A stretch of 64,000 bases of DNA. Origin: Gillisia sp. (lineage in GTDB: Bacteria > Bacteroidota > Bacteroidia > Flavobacteriales > Flavobacteriaceae). The position numbers were made by a program, and so were the translations under genes. Below the pieces are notes generated by a model that was given only the letters and a program-made list of their open reading frames with translations, did not search any database and was not told the DNA's origin. The stretch spans positions 58,664 to 122,663 of the forward strand of contig JAGXIL010000050.1 in NCBI GenBank assembly GCA_024635655.1. The letters are read 5' to 3'. Shown piece after piece: positions 28,605 through 37,494 of this stretch. Numbering within the stretch: position 1 is the first letter of the stretch; each line of letters begins with the position of its first letter.

Positions 28605-28998
28605 AGCAAATATATCAGCGGAAAGGAAAAAGGTTTGGAACTATTATACCGAACCGGAACATATAACCCGATGGAATTATGCCATCGATAGTTGGCACTG
28701 CCCGCACGCTGCAAATGATATGAGGGTAGGGGGAAGATATATTGCACGAATGGAATCCAGGGATGGAAAGGTTGGTTTTGATTTTGAAGGTATATATGAT
28801 GAAATAGAAGAAGGTGAAAGTTTTACATACACCATGCCTGACGGCAGGAAGGTTAAAGTAAATTTTAGCGAAACAGGAAATTTGAACCAAGAAGTAAGCG
28901 TAACTTTTGATCCTGAAAAAGAACATTCCGTGGAGATGCAACGTGAGGGGTGGCAGGCGATACTAAACAATTTTAAGAATTATACTGAAAAGAATTGA
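28579..28998 (+). CDS. SRPBCC / AHSA1-type START-fold protein
   Basis: 139 residues: KITVKANISAERKKVWNYYTEPEHITRWNYA is the classic N-terminus of the AHSA1 subfamily, followed by the helix-grip strands (GGRYIARMESRDGKVGFDFEG, EGESFTYTMPDGRKV) and C-terminal helix (GWQAILNNFKNYTE). These proteins bind hydrophobic ligands or act as Hsp90 cochaperone-like factors. It overlaps the end of the DUF1801 gene; these two families are often neighbours. Cytoplasmic. Confidence 0.9.
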   Translation: MATDKITVKANISAERKKVWNYYTEPEHITRWNYAIDSWHCPHAANDMRVGGRYIARMESRDGKVGFDFEGIYDEIEEGESFTYTMPDGRKVKVNFSETGNLNQEVSVTFDPEKEHSVEMQREGWQAILNNFKNYTEKN

Positions 28999-29235
28999 GA
29001 TCCTAAAAATCCCGGGACTCCACTTGACTGAATTCTCCGGAATTTTAGTTTTGTAACTGATCTATAATGAACGGAAAGCATGTTGGGATCAAAAGGTTCG
29101 ACTCCATTTTTTTGGTGCCGGCTTTTCTAATCAGGAGTGTGGAATTAGATGAAGGATCTTTAAATAAGATTCGATTTTGAAGCCAATACCCACTGCACCA
29201 GCTCTTTCTAATTACATTTTTGTCTGCTTCAAATA

Positions 29236-29898
29236 TTATTCCTTTCGCCTAACTATTTCTTTGATCCAAAGGGGGGCAAAGGGGGAGGTACAACCTTTTG
29301 AAACCGGGTAGTCTTTAAAAACCTCCAGTTTTTCACCAATTTCAACAGCTCTTTTCCTGTGTCTCTCACAATGAATGCCTATTTGTGCGAGTGTTGTGTT
29401 CATAGTCCATTGCACTTCGGGTGGGGCTGTTGGCATTTCCTGTTCAATTCTGCTCAGGAGTTTTGAAAGGTCCAGGTCCTTTGCCTCTCTGCTTACCTTT
29501 CCCGCGGTGAGGCTCCACCCCGATCTTGCGGCCCAAATATTTTCAGAATCCATCAACTTTTCCCTCAGAAGATCCTTTTCAGAATGCTCCTTCAGTACAT
29601 AAGCGTTAAACCAATCGGCTACCTGGGGCACCTTAAGTGACTTCACCATCTCGTCCAGGTCTTTTGAAGAGAGTTTTTTAGGTTCCAGGATACGAATAGC
29701 CAGCAACCTGGCTTCCATGATTTTTGTATTCCAAAGTTCCATAGCCAGATCATGATCAACTTTGATCTTTTTCTCCTTCCGTATATCCCCCAATTTTACA
29801 CCGAACTGATTGGTACCGGCTCCATGTTTTTTGTTTCTGGCATAAACCTTTTCATCACCTATGGCTTCTAACCGGCTGAGAATTTCCTGAAGGTTCAT
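29236..29898 (-). CDS. DNA alkylation repair protein (AlkD-like HEAT-repeat)
   Basis: 220 residues: MNLQEILSRLEAIGDEKVYARNKKHGAG is the family start, and helical repeats with WNTKIMEARLLAIRIL, VPQVADWFNAYVLKEHS and WAARSGWSLTAGKVS follow. AlkD proteins excise positively charged alkylated bases without base flipping, using a tryptophan and an aspartate/glutamate in the DNA-facing groove. Several Trp in matching positions are present but catalytic assignment needs a structure. Single gene. Confidence 0.85.
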   Translation of the reverse strand: MNLQEILSRLEAIGDEKVYARNKKHGAGTNQFGVKLGDIRKEKKIKVDHDLAMELWNTKIMEARLLAIRILEPKKLSSKDLDEMVKSLKVPQVADWFNAYVLKEHSEKDLLREKLMDSENIWAARSGWSLTAGKVSREAKDLDLSKLLSRIEQEMPTAPPEVQWTMNTTLAQIGIHCERHRKRAVEIGEKLEVFKDYPVSKGCTSPFAPLWIKEIVRRKE

Positions 29899-30095
29899 CT
29901 TTTTTAAATTATAATATTCTTTAAAAATAGGAAAAAAGCATGAAGCGTAACCAGCATGTCGCTATAGGTAAGTAAATTCCATACTACGATCATATTTTGC
30001 CATTAGAGAGGTCGGGATAGGTAGGGTTAAACTGGCTGAATATTACCGCAGCATTCCTGGAATGTCAACTGTTATTTCTGTGATTTAAGTATGTA

Positions 30096-32090
30096 CTATA
30101 GGAGCTGCGAAGGATCAGTCTTTGTAAGCCTGGTAATAATTTTGTCCAGTTCCTCCATAATATTGGCCTTTTCATCTTCCTGTACCTGTTTTTCAATTTC
30201 TTCCTGAAGATTTTCCCTGTATTCTTCCAAAAGTTGGCTCAATCTATATGCCTGGAGGTAATGCAGGGTCATGGTATGCTTGTGGATAAGCCGGCGCAGT
30301 TTTTCTCCCTTTTCGTTATACACAGTTAAAGAAAATTCTTCTCGCAGCTTTTTAATGCTCTTTAAGGAATTCTTTATCAGCCTGGTGAGAATAGCCTTAT
30401 CTCCCTTTGCCAATTGATGATATCTTTCCAGGTTGACGGGTTCGCTGTCTTCAGCTTTTCCCTTGCCTTTAAACATAGGTTGCTCATTGACCGTAAAGGA
30501 AATATCTTTGTTGTTCCCGGGATCACCTGTATTTCCTGTTAAAAAATGTACCATTACTTCCTGCAGCTCAGGGGGATGAAAAGGCTTTGGTACATAGGCA
30601 TTTATACCCGCTCTTTTCATTTTTAGATTTACATCCCCTCTGCCTGATGCAGAAAGCGCAATAATTACCGGCGGGGGTTCCGGAAACATTTCCCGTATGG
30701 CAGCAGAGGTTTCATAGCCGTTCATTTTTGGCATATGAAGGTCCATTAAAATAACATCAAATACCTTGTCATTTACAGCATTTTTTGCAGCCTCGCCAGA
30801 ACCCACTGTTTCGTGGTTAAGTCCCCATTCCTGCAAATATTGGGAGGTGATAAAAAGGTTTACGGGATTATCGTCTACCACCAGTACCCTTGCTCCGGAG
30901 GCGGCTAATATTTCTGTAAGGCGGGATCTACTTTCCCGGGACGGCGCAGTCTCTTCTGAAAGTTCAAAACTGAGGCTAAAACTAAATTCAGATCCTTTTC
31001 CTTCCTCACTTTCTACTTTAAGTTCGCTTCCGTGCATTTGCAGCAGCTTTTGGCTGATGGTAAGACCTAAACCGGTGCCCCCGTATTCCAGGTTGACATC
31101 ATAGCTGGCCTGGGAGAACTCCCTGAAGATGATCTCTAGTTTATCCTTTGGTATGCCTATTCCTGTGTCGCAAACCGTAAAACGGAGGGTGACCTTTTTC
31201 TCACTCCTTTGAATTTCTTCAATTTTAATTTTTACATGGCCTTCTTTAGTGAACTTAAGAGCATTTCCCAGGAGGTTGGTAAGGATTTGATTTATTTTTA
31301 TAGGGTCGCCTAAAAGATGGTCAGGTAGGTTACCGGAGTATTCTTTTATAAGCTTAATTTTCTTTTCCTTGGCACGAAGTTCGAAGGATTGAAACAGCAC
31401 TTCCAGGAGTTGCTTTAAACTGAAATTTCTCTTCTCCAGTTTCACCTTTTGGGATTCAAGCTTACTGAGATCCAGTAAATTGTTTACCAGCTCCAGCAGG
31501 TTAGCCGATGATAACTGAAGGATCCTGGCATATTCCCTTTGCAGTTCATCAAGTGAAGTTTTCTGGATAAGGTTTCCTATTCCTACAATAGCGTTAAGTG
31601 GTGTACGTACCTCGTGGCTTATGGTGGAAAGAAATTCTGCTTTTGCCCGAGTTGCTTCCTCAGCCTTTTTCTTTCCTTCAAGCAGGACCTTTTCATAGTT
31701 TTTCCTGTCAGTAATATCAACGAGGGACCCTCTGTAGGTAACAAGGCCGGATGAAGGGGCCTTTATCTGGTTCACGTTAAGAAGAGCCGGAAAAAAGCTC
31801 CCATCCTTTTTCACCAGGTCAAAATTTATTTCCTTAACAAATCCCTGCATTTTTACAAGGGGAAAAAAGTGGGTTTCGAAGTAGATCTTTCCTCCAATTC
31901 TAAATAGGTCCTGGATCTTTTTTATCTTTATGATCTCCTCTTTTCTTCCATACCCAAGCAGGTGGAGCAGGGTAGTGTTGAGCCTGAAGATAGTTCCGTC
32001 TGACAAAAATGAGATATACCCGCAAGGAGCATTTTCATACAATTCTTCAGCAGATTCAACGGGAAGGTTGTGGAGAGAATTCTTATCCAT
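30096..32090 (-). CDS. PAS-domain hybrid histidine kinase coupled to an RsbQ-like hydrolase
   Basis: 664 residues, soluble. PAS/PAC (~10-130, ENAPCGYISFLSDGTIFRLN), HisKA with His159 (ISHEVRTPLNAIVGI), HATPase (~255-375, NQILTNLLGNALKFT), receiver with Asp450 (DVILMDLHMP), and an HPt-like C-terminus with His603 (LIHKHTMTLHYLQ). The tail domain is closely similar to that of the large kinase at 22372-27693. Its ATG is two bases after the stop of the upstream alpha/beta hydrolase, so the two are one transcript. By analogy to RsbQ-RsbP the hydrolase may deliver or form the ligand sensed by this PAS domain. Confidence 0.92.
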   Translation of the reverse strand: MDKNSLHNLPVESAEELYENAPCGYISFLSDGTIFRLNTTLLHLLGYGRKEEIIKIKKIQDLFRIGGKIYFETHFFPLVKMQGFVKEINFDLVKKDGSFFPALLNVNQIKAPSSGLVTYRGSLVDITDRKNYEKVLLEGKKKAEEATRAKAEFLSTISHEVRTPLNAIVGIGNLIQKTSLDELQREYARILQLSSANLLELVNNLLDLSKLESQKVKLEKRNFSLKQLLEVLFQSFELRAKEKKIKLIKEYSGNLPDHLLGDPIKINQILTNLLGNALKFTKEGHVKIKIEEIQRSEKKVTLRFTVCDTGIGIPKDKLEIIFREFSQASYDVNLEYGGTGLGLTISQKLLQMHGSELKVESEEGKGSEFSFSLSFELSEETAPSRESRSRLTEILAASGARVLVVDDNPVNLFITSQYLQEWGLNHETVGSGEAAKNAVNDKVFDVILMDLHMPKMNGYETSAAIREMFPEPPPVIIALSASGRGDVNLKMKRAGINAYVPKPFHPPELQEVMVHFLTGNTGDPGNNKDISFTVNEQPMFKGKGKAEDSEPVNLERYHQLAKGDKAILTRLIKNSLKSIKKLREEFSLTVYNEKGEKLRRLIHKHTMTLHYLQAYRLSQLLEEYRENLQEEIEKQVQEDEKANIMEELDKIITRLTKTDPSQLL

Positions 32091-32092
32091 CC

Positions 32093-32914
32093 TTAGGCCT
32101 TAGCAGGTAGGTCTAAAAACTCTTTGATAACCTTAATAGTTTCTTCAGGTGCACTTAGATTAGGACAATGGCCTGTAGCTTCTAAAACCACAAAACTGCT
32201 GTTCGGGATATTATGGTGTACATAAGCTCCCACTTCCTGAGGGGCAATAATATCTTCAGAGCATTGCACCACGAGGGTTGGAACTTTTACGGCAGGCAGG
32301 TCCCCGCGATTATCAGACAGGAAAGTAACGCGCGCGAAATGCCTCGCAATTTCAGGATTTGTACGACAAAAGCTGTTGGTAAGCTCCTCCCCCAGTTCAG
32401 GACGTTCCCCGTTTCCCATAATTACAGGAGCCATTTGGGCGGCCCACCCTAAATAATTACTATCCAGCGCATCCATGAGTCCATCTATATCTTCCCTGCT
32501 AAAACCGCCGGTATAGCCTTCATCATTAATGTATCTGGGAGAAGGCCCTATAAGAACAAGATTTGAAAATCTTTCCGGTTCTTTGACGGCAGCCAATACC
32601 GCGATCATAGAACTTACCGAGTGTCCCACAAGTATTACTTCCTGCAGGTCAAGTTCTGTACATATTTCCAGAAGATCCTCGGTATACCCTTCCAGAGTAT
32701 CATACTTCTCATAGGAATATTGCGTTTCATCTGAGTTTCCTGCGCCTGTATGATCAAATAAAATGATCTTGTAATCTTCTTCAAAAGCAGGATAAACAAA
32801 CCTCCACATATTCTGATCACAACCGTACCCATGGGCAAAGACAATAGGTTGTGTTCCTTTTCCAAGAACTTTTACATTATTTCTTTTTAACGGGGAAATC
32901 TCTGTTGATTCCAT
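32093..32914 (-). CDS. RsbQ-like alpha/beta hydrolase
   Basis: 273 residues, nearly the length of Bacillus RsbQ (269). Catalytic triad positions visible: Ser99 (LVGHSVSSM), Asp221 (QCSEDIIAP) and His249 (ATGHCPNL), almost the same numbering as RsbQ. Other family marks: FAHGYGCDQNMWRFVYPAF and LFDHTGAGNSD. RsbQ is the partner of a PAS-containing energy-stress phosphatase and is a bacterial relative of plant KAI2/D14 receptors. Here the next gene, two bases away, encodes a PAS histidine kinase. Start at 32914 chosen as the family-like N-terminus. Confidence 0.9.
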   Translation of the reverse strand: MESTEISPLKRNNVKVLGKGTQPIVFAHGYGCDQNMWRFVYPAFEEDYKIILFDHTGAGNSDETQYSYEKYDTLEGYTEDLLEICTELDLQEVILVGHSVSSMIAVLAAVKEPERFSNLVLIGPSPRYINDEGYTGGFSREDIDGLMDALDSNYLGWAAQMAPVIMGNGERPELGEELTNSFCRTNPEIARHFARVTFLSDNRGDLPAVKVPTLVVQCSEDIIAPQEVGAYVHHNIPNSSFVVLEATGHCPNLSAPEETIKVIKEFLDLPAKA

Positions 32915-32940
32915 AGTGTTGGTTTTGAGAATGGTGGGGG

Positions 32941-32948
32941 CGAAGGTA
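32941..32948 (-). promoter_or_regulatory. Possible -7 promoter motif (TACCTTCG) for the hydrolase-kinase operon
   Basis: One mismatch from TAnnTTTG, read on the minus strand, 27 bases before the ATG at 32914. Confidence 0.35.
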
Positions 32949-33265
32949 ATCAAATTTTTAACCAATATATAATTAGAACTTATGGAAGATCATTCAGATT
33001 TGCTTCTGTAGAAAGTATTTCCCCGGCCTTGCTTATGGAATTCCAAAGCAGATCAAATGCGGCTGTGATACCGGTACAGCTTAAGGTATTCAGCAGGCAC
33101 CTAAATCAAGCTATGTAAATTTTCAATGCTGAATGATCTCAGGAAACATTCTCAACCTGGAAACTTGCGCTATCTGAGGACAAAGAAATCGTTAGTTCCA
33201 TATTGCTGAAAGCATAAATTTTACACCTTATATTATTTCACCTGGCGTAACTTCAGTATTTTTCG
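32949..33265. other. Intergenic region, nothing recognised
   Basis: About 320 bases between two minus-strand genes with no supportable frame or structure. Confidence 0.4.
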
Positions 33266-33829
33266 CTACACCCTTAAAGCTCCCCGAAACCCCCTGGCGC
33301 TATAGTAGGATTGAGCCCCGTTGTGGTAAATAAAAATATGGCCAAAACGAAAATCCCCAAAGATGGCTCCGCCCAGGTCTCTGATATCAGAGGGAGTCTT
33401 TAGCCAGCTAGAGGTCTTCGTATCGAAATTTCCAAGTTGCTGTAATTTCCTGTACTGTTCTTCGGTCAACAATTCAATGCCCATGGAAGCCGCCATATCA
33501 ACCGCATTATTTTTAGGCTTATGTTCTTTCCTGGATTCGAGCCCTTCCCGATCGTAACATAAACTTCGGCGGCCTTTTGGACTTTCGGCTGAGCAATCAA
33601 AGAAAAGGTATTCCCCCGATTTCAGGTCCATTCCAATAACGTCAGGCTCCCCACCCGTACTCTCCATTTCCTGAAGCGACCACTGTTGTTCAAGACTGCT
33701 TTCCAGCCTGGTTTGTACCTGCGCCCATTCCAGATCTATATGGCGGCTCATATTTTTCTCAAAACGTTTTTTTAACAGGTTTATTAAATCATCCCGTTGT
33801 TCCGGTACCAGTTCCTTTTTAGATATCAT
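33266..33829 (-). CDS. DUF4256 family protein
   Basis: 187 residues. Begins with ELVPEQRDDLINLLKKRFEKN and contains GGEPDVIGMDLKSGEYLFFDCSAESPKGRRSLCYD and GGAIFGDFRFGHIFIYHNGAQSYY, which I recognise as the DUF4256 pattern. Function unknown; soluble, cytoplasmic. Single gene. Confidence 0.85.
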   Translation of the reverse strand: MISKKELVPEQRDDLINLLKKRFEKNMSRHIDLEWAQVQTRLESSLEQQWSLQEMESTGGEPDVIGMDLKSGEYLFFDCSAESPKGRRSLCYDREGLESRKEHKPKNNAVDMAASMGIELLTEEQYRKLQQLGNFDTKTSSWLKTPSDIRDLGGAIFGDFRFGHIFIYHNGAQSYYSARGFRGALRV

Positions 33830-34032
33830 GTGTACAGTTTAATTTTAATGCGATTAAATAAATAGCCGACAGTATCTTATAAAAATAGCTATTTAAGATT
33901 TATGGTAAAACACTCTCCCATTAAAAGATCTGATGTAAAAAACAGGTTTTTTTTAAAAAAGACCTGAAACGATCTTCGACTCTTCCCTCTTTTGCGCTTT
34001 TCTACTGCGCTTTAAAAATGTTATATTGAGGA

Positions 34033-34656
34033 ATGAACGAATTTGAAAATAATAAGGTGATCCTCTGGGATTTTGACGGGGTGATCATCGATTCCATGGA
34101 TGTGAGGGAAAAAGGCTTCAGGAAGGTGCTCTCCGAATATTCTGAAGAACAGGTGGAAAGACTATTGGAATATCACAGAGAAAATGGGGGACTCTCCCGG
34201 TATGTCAAATTCCGGTATTTTCAGGAGGAAATTCTTCAGAAAGAAATAGATGAAGACGAAGTTGCCCGTATGGCAGAAGTATTTTCAGGAATCATGAGAA
34301 AAGAACTTACAACAAAAGACAAGTTGATTCGGGAGGTGCTGGATTTCATAGAAGCTGAACATTCCCATTTTGAAATGCATATAGTATCAGGTTCTGATGG
34401 GGATGAGCTAAGGTTCCTGGCTTCTAAACTTGAGATAACCCAATATTTTAAAACCATTGAAGGTTCTCCCAGGCCAAAGATCTCGGTGGTTAAAGATATT
34501 CTTAAGAAATATGATTATAATCGGGGTGAAGTGTGTCTTATAGGCGACAGCATTAACGATTATGACGCTGCGAAGGAGAACAAAATAGATTTCTATGGTT
34601 ATAATAACTTAAAACTAAAGTCAATGGGCTTGAAATATATAGTTTCATTTTCCTGA
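34033..34656 (+). CDS. HAD-superfamily hydrolase (phosphoglycolate phosphatase-like)
   Basis: 207 residues. Motif I is WDFDGVIID with nucleophile Asp13 and acid/base Asp15; motif II is HIVSGSDGDEL; motif III/IV is CLIGDSINDYDAA. A helical cap occupies residues ~20-95, making it a C1-capped HAD phosphatase. Substrate is not predictable. Followed by a terminator shared with the convergent glycosyltransferase. Confidence 0.88.
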   Translation: MNEFENNKVILWDFDGVIIDSMDVREKGFRKVLSEYSEEQVERLLEYHRENGGLSRYVKFRYFQEEILQKEIDEDEVARMAEVFSGIMRKELTTKDKLIREVLDFIEAEHSHFEMHIVSGSDGDELRFLASKLEITQYFKTIEGSPRPKISVVKDILKKYDYNRGEVCLIGDSINDYDAAKENKIDFYGYNNLKLKSMGLKYIVSFS

Positions 34657-34707
34657 ATTTCCCCGGTTGCCTGAGAAGTGAAAAAAATGTTTCCCAGCCT
34701 TAAACAG

Positions 34708-34740
34708 AAAAAGTTACTGAATTGCTTCAGTAACTTTTTT
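34708..34740. terminator. Bidirectional rho-independent terminator
   Basis: AAAAAGTTACTGA (34708-34720) pairs with TCAGTAACTTTTT (34727-34739) around a six-base loop, between convergent genes. Confidence 0.85.
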
Positions 34741-34790
34741 GCATCCGGAAAAAACTTTCCAATATGAAATGTTTATAGGTAAACCACCGG

Positions 34791-36254
34791 TTATTTTTTC
34801 ACCGGGAGCTCCCGGGTTAACCACCCTCTTCGATTGGCAGTGGCCATAGCATAGGGAGTGATCCAAAATAATCCGAAGGTATAGAATATACTGTATGTAT
34901 AGGCCCAGAAAGCCTCAGATTTATTATACTTTTTAGCGTAAAAAAATGCCGGTAAACTAGAGAATATTAAAATACTCAAAAGTGTGGAGCTTATAAAAAG
35001 AACCGGGTTTGAAATCAATAAAATGATCATTACCAGCAACAGCGGATAAGCCGTTATCATCCCCATCCATTGATTCATAAGTAAAAGTCTTGTTCCAAAC
35101 CTGGAACCATTCCTGAAGGGTTTAAAAGCAAACTTAGACATCATAAGATTCTCACGCACGTTACTTCTTTCCCAACGGGTGAACATCTTGTGCAGGCTAC
35201 CGTATTTTTCAGGAATATTGGTGAGTACATAAGCATTTCGCTGAAACAGCACGTGAAATCCCTGTTTCAGGATCATATTGGTCATCGCGCGGTCTTCCCC
35301 AATATCTGTAGGTTGTCCCATAAAGGTTTGATTGATCCATTCCGGAAGGCAACTCATTACCGCTTTACTTCGGTAAGCAGCCAATGCCCCGGGGGTACAT
35401 AATACAGAACCCAACACGCTTTGTGCCGATCGAATAAATTCAAAGCTGAACACAAAACTCACATTTAGCATACGTGGAATGATCGCTTTTTCATTATTTA
35501 AAACGCGTACATTTCCGGCCACTGCACCACAATTTTCATTGGTTACAAATGGTGAGACCAGGTTTCGCAAGGTGTCTTTTTCCACCATAGAATCACTGTC
35601 CACAGTGACAAAAACATCACCGGTTGCAAGGTTGAATCCACGATACAACGCGTGTCTTTTTCCCTGGTTAACCGGTTGTTGGTAAATAGAAACCCGGTCT
35701 CCCAGTTCTTCTTGGGCTTTTTTCATCCATTCCCACGTGTCATCCTTACTACCGTCGTCTATTGCTATCAGTTGCAATTTTGATGCAGGGTATAAGCTGT
35801 CTCTTAAACTTAACAGCGTGTCATAAACCTGTTGGCCCTCATTATAGGCAGGAACAATAACTGTTAAGGATGGCAATTCCTCATCGGTAACAGATCCTAC
35901 AGGCTTGTAGCGAAAGAAAAGCCTGGCGATATATGCCAAAAAGCCCAGACGAAACAGCAATAGAAAACCTCCCACAAGTAAAAGGATCATTCCTCCCAAG
36001 GTATCCATTCTGCTTAAATTCACCTCCTCAAACTGAGACTGCAACAGGTACACGGACAAAGCTCCGCCTGTAAGCAGTAAAAAAGTAATTCCTAAAGTGA
36101 AAAGATGTCTTTTGGTGAAGGTGGCCTTTCGGTAACTATATGAATCCTTTTCTTTTTCGGTTGTGGTAGTTACCTTTTTTTTAAAAATATAATTCTCAAA
36201 TTTTAATTTTTCAGCCCGGGCTGAAGCGTTTAATTTTATTTCTTCTGCAATCAT
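34791..36254 (-). CDS. Membrane processive family 2 glycosyltransferase (PgaC/NodC/hyaluronan synthase-like)
   Basis: 487 residues. Two N-terminal membrane segments (~45-70 and ~80-110), a GT-A domain with PSLTVIVPAYNEG, IAIDDGSKDDTW, TVDSDSMVEKD and GEDRAMTN carrying the UDP-sugar and catalytic aspartates, a TRWERSN segment in place of QxxRW, then C-terminal membrane helices. Such enzymes polymerise and extrude beta-linked polysaccharides (poly-GlcNAc, chitin, hyaluronan type). No deacetylase or export genes nearby. Start 36254 avoids an upstream extension that is out of character. Confidence 0.86.
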   Translation of the reverse strand: MIAEEIKLNASARAEKLKFENYIFKKKVTTTTEKEKDSYSYRKATFTKRHLFTLGITFLLLTGGALSVYLLQSQFEEVNLSRMDTLGGMILLLVGGFLLLFRLGFLAYIARLFFRYKPVGSVTDEELPSLTVIVPAYNEGQQVYDTLLSLRDSLYPASKLQLIAIDDGSKDDTWEWMKKAQEELGDRVSIYQQPVNQGKRHALYRGFNLATGDVFVTVDSDSMVEKDTLRNLVSPFVTNENCGAVAGNVRVLNNEKAIIPRMLNVSFVFSFEFIRSAQSVLGSVLCTPGALAAYRSKAVMSCLPEWINQTFMGQPTDIGEDRAMTNMILKQGFHVLFQRNAYVLTNIPEKYGSLHKMFTRWERSNVRENLMMSKFAFKPFRNGSRFGTRLLLMNQWMGMITAYPLLLVMIILLISNPVLFISSTLLSILIFSSLPAFFYAKKYNKSEAFWAYTYSIFYTFGLFWITPYAMATANRRGWLTRELPVKK

Positions 36255-37038
36255 AGTTTTTTTTAGTATTTCATTTCTAATTAAGGTAACCTGCCTTTGA
36301 AGCATCACCTAAAATAGTTCGTCTCATGTGTTGATGCCATTACCAAATTATGTGCCCCAAAGCAAAACGATGGAATTGAGGCTCTAAATGGATAAATGGG
36401 GTGGGATAAATGCAATCCAATTGAAGAAGTTGGGAATTAAATCCCCATAATGATTAGGAGAACTTCAGGATGTTGAGGCGGGGTTCTGCATAATGTGGTG
36501 AGAAAGGCTGATGGAGATAAAGGGTTTTACTTTTAGTCACTCTAAATTCACCTCAGGGTTGAACGTGTTAGAACTGGGAGAAAAAACCAAATTTTCAAAG
36601 CTGTTCCAGTTTCCTGATAGTTATTGGTACCTCGGTTTATCTCTATGACTGAAGCTCCATAAAAGATGGCTCAAAAGTGTTTCAGCTCAATTTATCCTTT
36701 CAAAATAATTCCCTCATATCAGAAAGATACCGGCACATTTTATTGAGCAGCTGACAAGTCATAAAAAATAAAATTCTGTAAAATGTTGACGCTTAATTTG
36801 TTATATTGTAATAAATTTTAAAGGAAAGAATTATTTTTTCAAAGTAAATCCCTACTTCCTTTTTATAAGAACCCTCTGCGTTCGCCCTCATCTTTCGCAG
36901 GTAAAACCGGCAATGGTAGCCGGAATTGCAGAAAAAAACCTCTCAATCTCGGCAATACAAAGATTTGCAGAGAAGATAATCAAGCAAAAAAGGAAAAGAT
37001 CATCAGCAGTTTATAAACTGATTTTTAAAATCTTGATT
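36255..37038. other. Long intergenic region at the left border of the exported-hydrolase block
   Basis: About 780 bases, no convincing gene. It contains a diverged intergenic repeat (36842-36902) that recurs at 47505-47563. An open frame in phase with the next gene starts at 36913 but looks like leader. Confidence 0.45.
36842..36902. repeat. Intergenic repeat, left copy
   Basis: About 61 bases matching 47505-47563 at roughly four of five positions by eye, including GCCCTCATCTTTCGCAGGT here against GCCCTTCTCTTTCGCAGGT there. Confidence 0.6.
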
Positions 37039-37479
37039 ATGAATATCAAAAAGAAATTTTCCATCGGGATCTTAACCCTGGTTTGTGCAATAATATTATT
37101 ATTCGCCTTTGAAATATTTCTTATGGCCAATAGTGGCAATCTAATGCCGGTTATGGAACAAAACATAGGGAAAACCTCTGCACAGATAAACGAATACAGT
37201 CCGTCCCTACTTTCGGTGTTTTTTACATCTATTAAGGCTGTTTCAGCTCTAATGCTAAGCCTTTCATTGGGAATATTAATTCTTGTCTATGGCCCATTCC
37301 GAAAAAGTAGAAAATGGGCTTCAATAGTAATTTACGCTATGCTTTTTGTATGGCTTATACCAGCATTTTTTATCTATTATGTTCAGCCTAATTCGCCTTG
37401 GTTGCTATGGCTTGTGCTTTTAGGATTGGTATTGATTTCTCTTATTCTGGAGATAATTGAAAATAAAAAGAAGGTTTAA
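37039..37479 (+). CDS. Small polytopic membrane protein, unknown function
   Basis: 146 residues, about four hydrophobic segments (ILTLVCAIILLFAFEIFLM; LMLSLSLGILILVYG; WASIVIYAMLFVWLIPAFF; LLWLVLLGLVLISLIL). No family recognised. Start at 37039 (MNIKKKFSIGI) gives a normal first helix; the frame extends upstream to 36913 but those residues are basic and low-quality. It is 15 bases before the beta-helix/amidohydrolase gene, so likely co-transcribed with it. Confidence 0.7.
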   Translation: MNIKKKFSIGILTLVCAIILLFAFEIFLMANSGNLMPVMEQNIGKTSAQINEYSPSLLSVFFTSIKAVSALMLSLSLGILILVYGPFRKSRKWASIVIYAMLFVWLIPAFFIYYVQPNSPWLLWLVLLGLVLISLILEIIENKKKV

Positions 37480-37494
37480 TCTGAAATTTTAATT

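Noticed and set aside
36913..37038. N-terminal extension of the small membrane protein
   Set aside because: Basic, low-complexity residues before a clean first membrane helix at 37039; begins next to an intergenic repeat.
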